Shown: piece after piece, positions 15,144 to 15,580 of the stretch
Numbering within the stretch: the stretch's first letter is position 1
How the letters are laid out: each line of letters starts with the position of its first letter
NCBI GenBank assembly: GCA_035561315.1
Contig: DATMXR010000261.1
Coordinates: 1 to 15,580, forward strand
Direction: 5' to 3'
Length of the DNA: 15,580 nucleotides
Source of the DNA: JAEYLA01 sp035561315
GTDB taxonomy: Bacteria > Bacillota > Clostridia > Christensenellales > CAG-138
Translations under genes and position numbers: made by a program
The notes under the pieces: generated by a model
The model's input: the letters and a program-made list of their open reading frames with translations, nothing else
Databases searched by the model: none
Told to the model about the DNA's origin: nothing

Positions 15144-15281
15144 CGTACCCGCCATGCCGGGCGGTGCGATCCTGCTCTTAAAAACATCTCATATCCTCTG
15201 CCCGATGTACCGCCTGCATTGTTCATAATGTGATTACAATATCCGGCCGGATTCGGATGTGAGCATGTTATGGCAATGTTA
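15144..15281. other. Upstream part of the divergent intergenic region
   Basis: No open frame with a ribosome binding site is present. The only notable structure is a perfect 12-bp palindrome ATCCGGCCGGAT at 15241-15252, about 65 bp upstream of the -10 of the rightward promoter, with a further CGGAT just after it. A weak ATTGT/ACAAT pair lies around 15219-15240. Neither can be tied to a known regulator. Confidence 0.4.
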
Positions 15282-15310
15282 TTGAATATATGATTCGGGT
15301 TTGGTATGAT
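15282..15310 (+). promoter_or_regulatory. Sigma-A-type promoter for the type II GAPDH gene
   Basis: -35 TTGAAT (15282-15287), a 17-nt spacer and -10 TATGAT (15305-15310), preceded by TGG, an extended -10. The predicted start is near 15317, which gives a leader of about 76 nt to the ATG at 15393. Confidence 0.65.
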
Positions 15311-15331
15311 TTATACAAAGTTGAAATCATA
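15305..15331. promoter_or_regulatory. Inverted repeat over the -10 and start site (operator candidate)
   Basis: TATGATTT (15305-15312) and AAATCATA (15324-15331) are perfect 8-bp inverted arms with an 11-bp centre. The arms are 19 bp apart, close to two helical turns, as for a dimeric repressor. The left arm contains the -10 hexamer, so binding would block RNA polymerase. Confidence 0.5.
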
Positions 15332-15392
15332 ATCTGGTCAAATTGCGCGCTTCTTACAAAAAAACAAATACGGTATTGCGGAGGGATTTCCT

Positions 15393-15580
15393 ATGGCGAA
15401 GGTCAGAGTCGGCGTAGCCGGGTACGGCACGATAGGCCAAAGGCTTGCGGACGGTGTGGCAATGCAGGGCGATATGGAGCTTGTCGGCATAGCCGATATC
15501 GCGCCTACGCTGTCCCTCCGGGCGCTGCGTGAGAACGACATGATTGGGGCGAACGGCGTAAAATACGACCTGTACCTGGT
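15393..15580 (+). CDS. Type II (archaeal-type) glyceraldehyde-3-phosphate dehydrogenase, N-terminal fragment
   Basis: Sixty-two codons from the ATG at 15393 to the right edge. GGAGGG at 15380-15385 lies 7 nt upstream. The N-terminus MAKVRVGVAGYGTIGQRLAD is a Rossmann nucleotide-binding fold (GYGTIG, 10-15), followed by MQGDMELVGIADIAPT and, after an interval, KYDLYLV. This pattern of a QxDMELVG strand after GYGTIGxRxAD, then YDLY, is what I know from type II NAD(P)-dependent GAPDH (EC 1.2.1.59), common in Archaea and patchy in bacteria. It would oxidise glyceraldehyde 3-phosphate to 1,3-bisphosphoglycerate. The catalytic cysteine lies beyond the window. Alternatives are other small Rossmann dehydrogenases such as homoserine or diaminopimelate dehydrogenase, but they fit less well. 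Confidence 0.72.
   Translation, partial: MAKVRVGVAGYGTIGQRLADGVAMQGDMELVGIADIAPTLSLRALRENDMIGANGVKYDLYL

Noticed and set aside
15219..15240. ATTGT/ACAAT inverted pair
   Set aside because: Five-base arms in AT-rich DNA are expected by chance.
15290..15532. 80-codon plus-strand frame covering the GAPDH start
   Set aside because: Its start lies upstream of the predicted transcription start and its frame differs from that of the ribosome-binding-site-linked ATG at 15393, which gives a clear Rossmann N-terminus.
1..15580. CRISPR array, tRNA/rRNA genes, transposase, phage or toxin-antitoxin genes
   Set aside because: No regularly spaced repeats, cloverleaf-like sequences, DDE-type reading frames or small paired genes were seen on either strand.

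Overview
The window is GC-rich bacterial DNA that looks chromosomal and most resembles a high-GC member of the Clostridia (Bacillota). The main evidence is the gene order comM-dprA-topA-trmFO-hslV-hslU, a Firmicutes arrangement, together with strong AGGAGG-type ribosome binding sites, TTG starts, sigma-A-like promoters with extended -10 boxes and an Lsa-type ABC-F gene. The genus cannot be read from the sequence.

Left block (1 to about 12,600) is all on the minus strand and reads right to left as one probable long operon: a two-module GT-C glycosyltransferase (about 1,252 aa), a GtrA-family membrane protein, comM, dprA, topA, trmFO, hslV, hslU, and the first codons of a lipoprotein that runs off the left edge. 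Spacing is tight: 1 nt, 46 nt, 2 nt, 37 nt, an 11-nt overlap, 150 nt, 4 nt, 61 nt. The 150-nt gap before hslV holds a good second promoter, so hslVU can probably be expressed independently. The first two genes are envelope glycosylation genes. The rest are DNA uptake and processing (ComM, DprA), DNA topology (TopA), tRNA modification (TrmFO) and ATP-dependent proteolysis (HslVU). The rnhB/yraN, xerC and codY genes that often accompany this cluster are not seen.

Middle (about 12,544-12,911) is a divergent intergenic region. It holds the minus-strand operon promoter, with a near-repeat over its -35 box, and a 164-bp imperfect palindrome with long terminal inverted repeats and TA ends. This looks like a MITE or BIME-type element. 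It ends exactly at the ribosome binding site of the next gene.

Right block (12,912-15,580): an Lsa-type ABC-F protein (plus strand), likely a ribosome-protection or translation factor; a convergent hairpin, probably a terminator; an unrecognised 192-aa protein (minus strand) with its own good promoter; then a 344-bp divergent region. This carries a strong extended -10 promoter overlapped by an 8+8 bp inverted repeat (a likely operator) and leads into the 5' end of an archaeal-type (type II) glyceraldehyde-3-phosphate dehydrogenase, cut off by the right edge.

No tRNA, rRNA, CRISPR array, IS transposase or phage gene is visible. The items most worth a second look are the fused GT-C enzyme with two embedded beta-rich domains, the palindromic element at the ABC-F start, and the operator-like repeat in front of the type II GAPDH gene.
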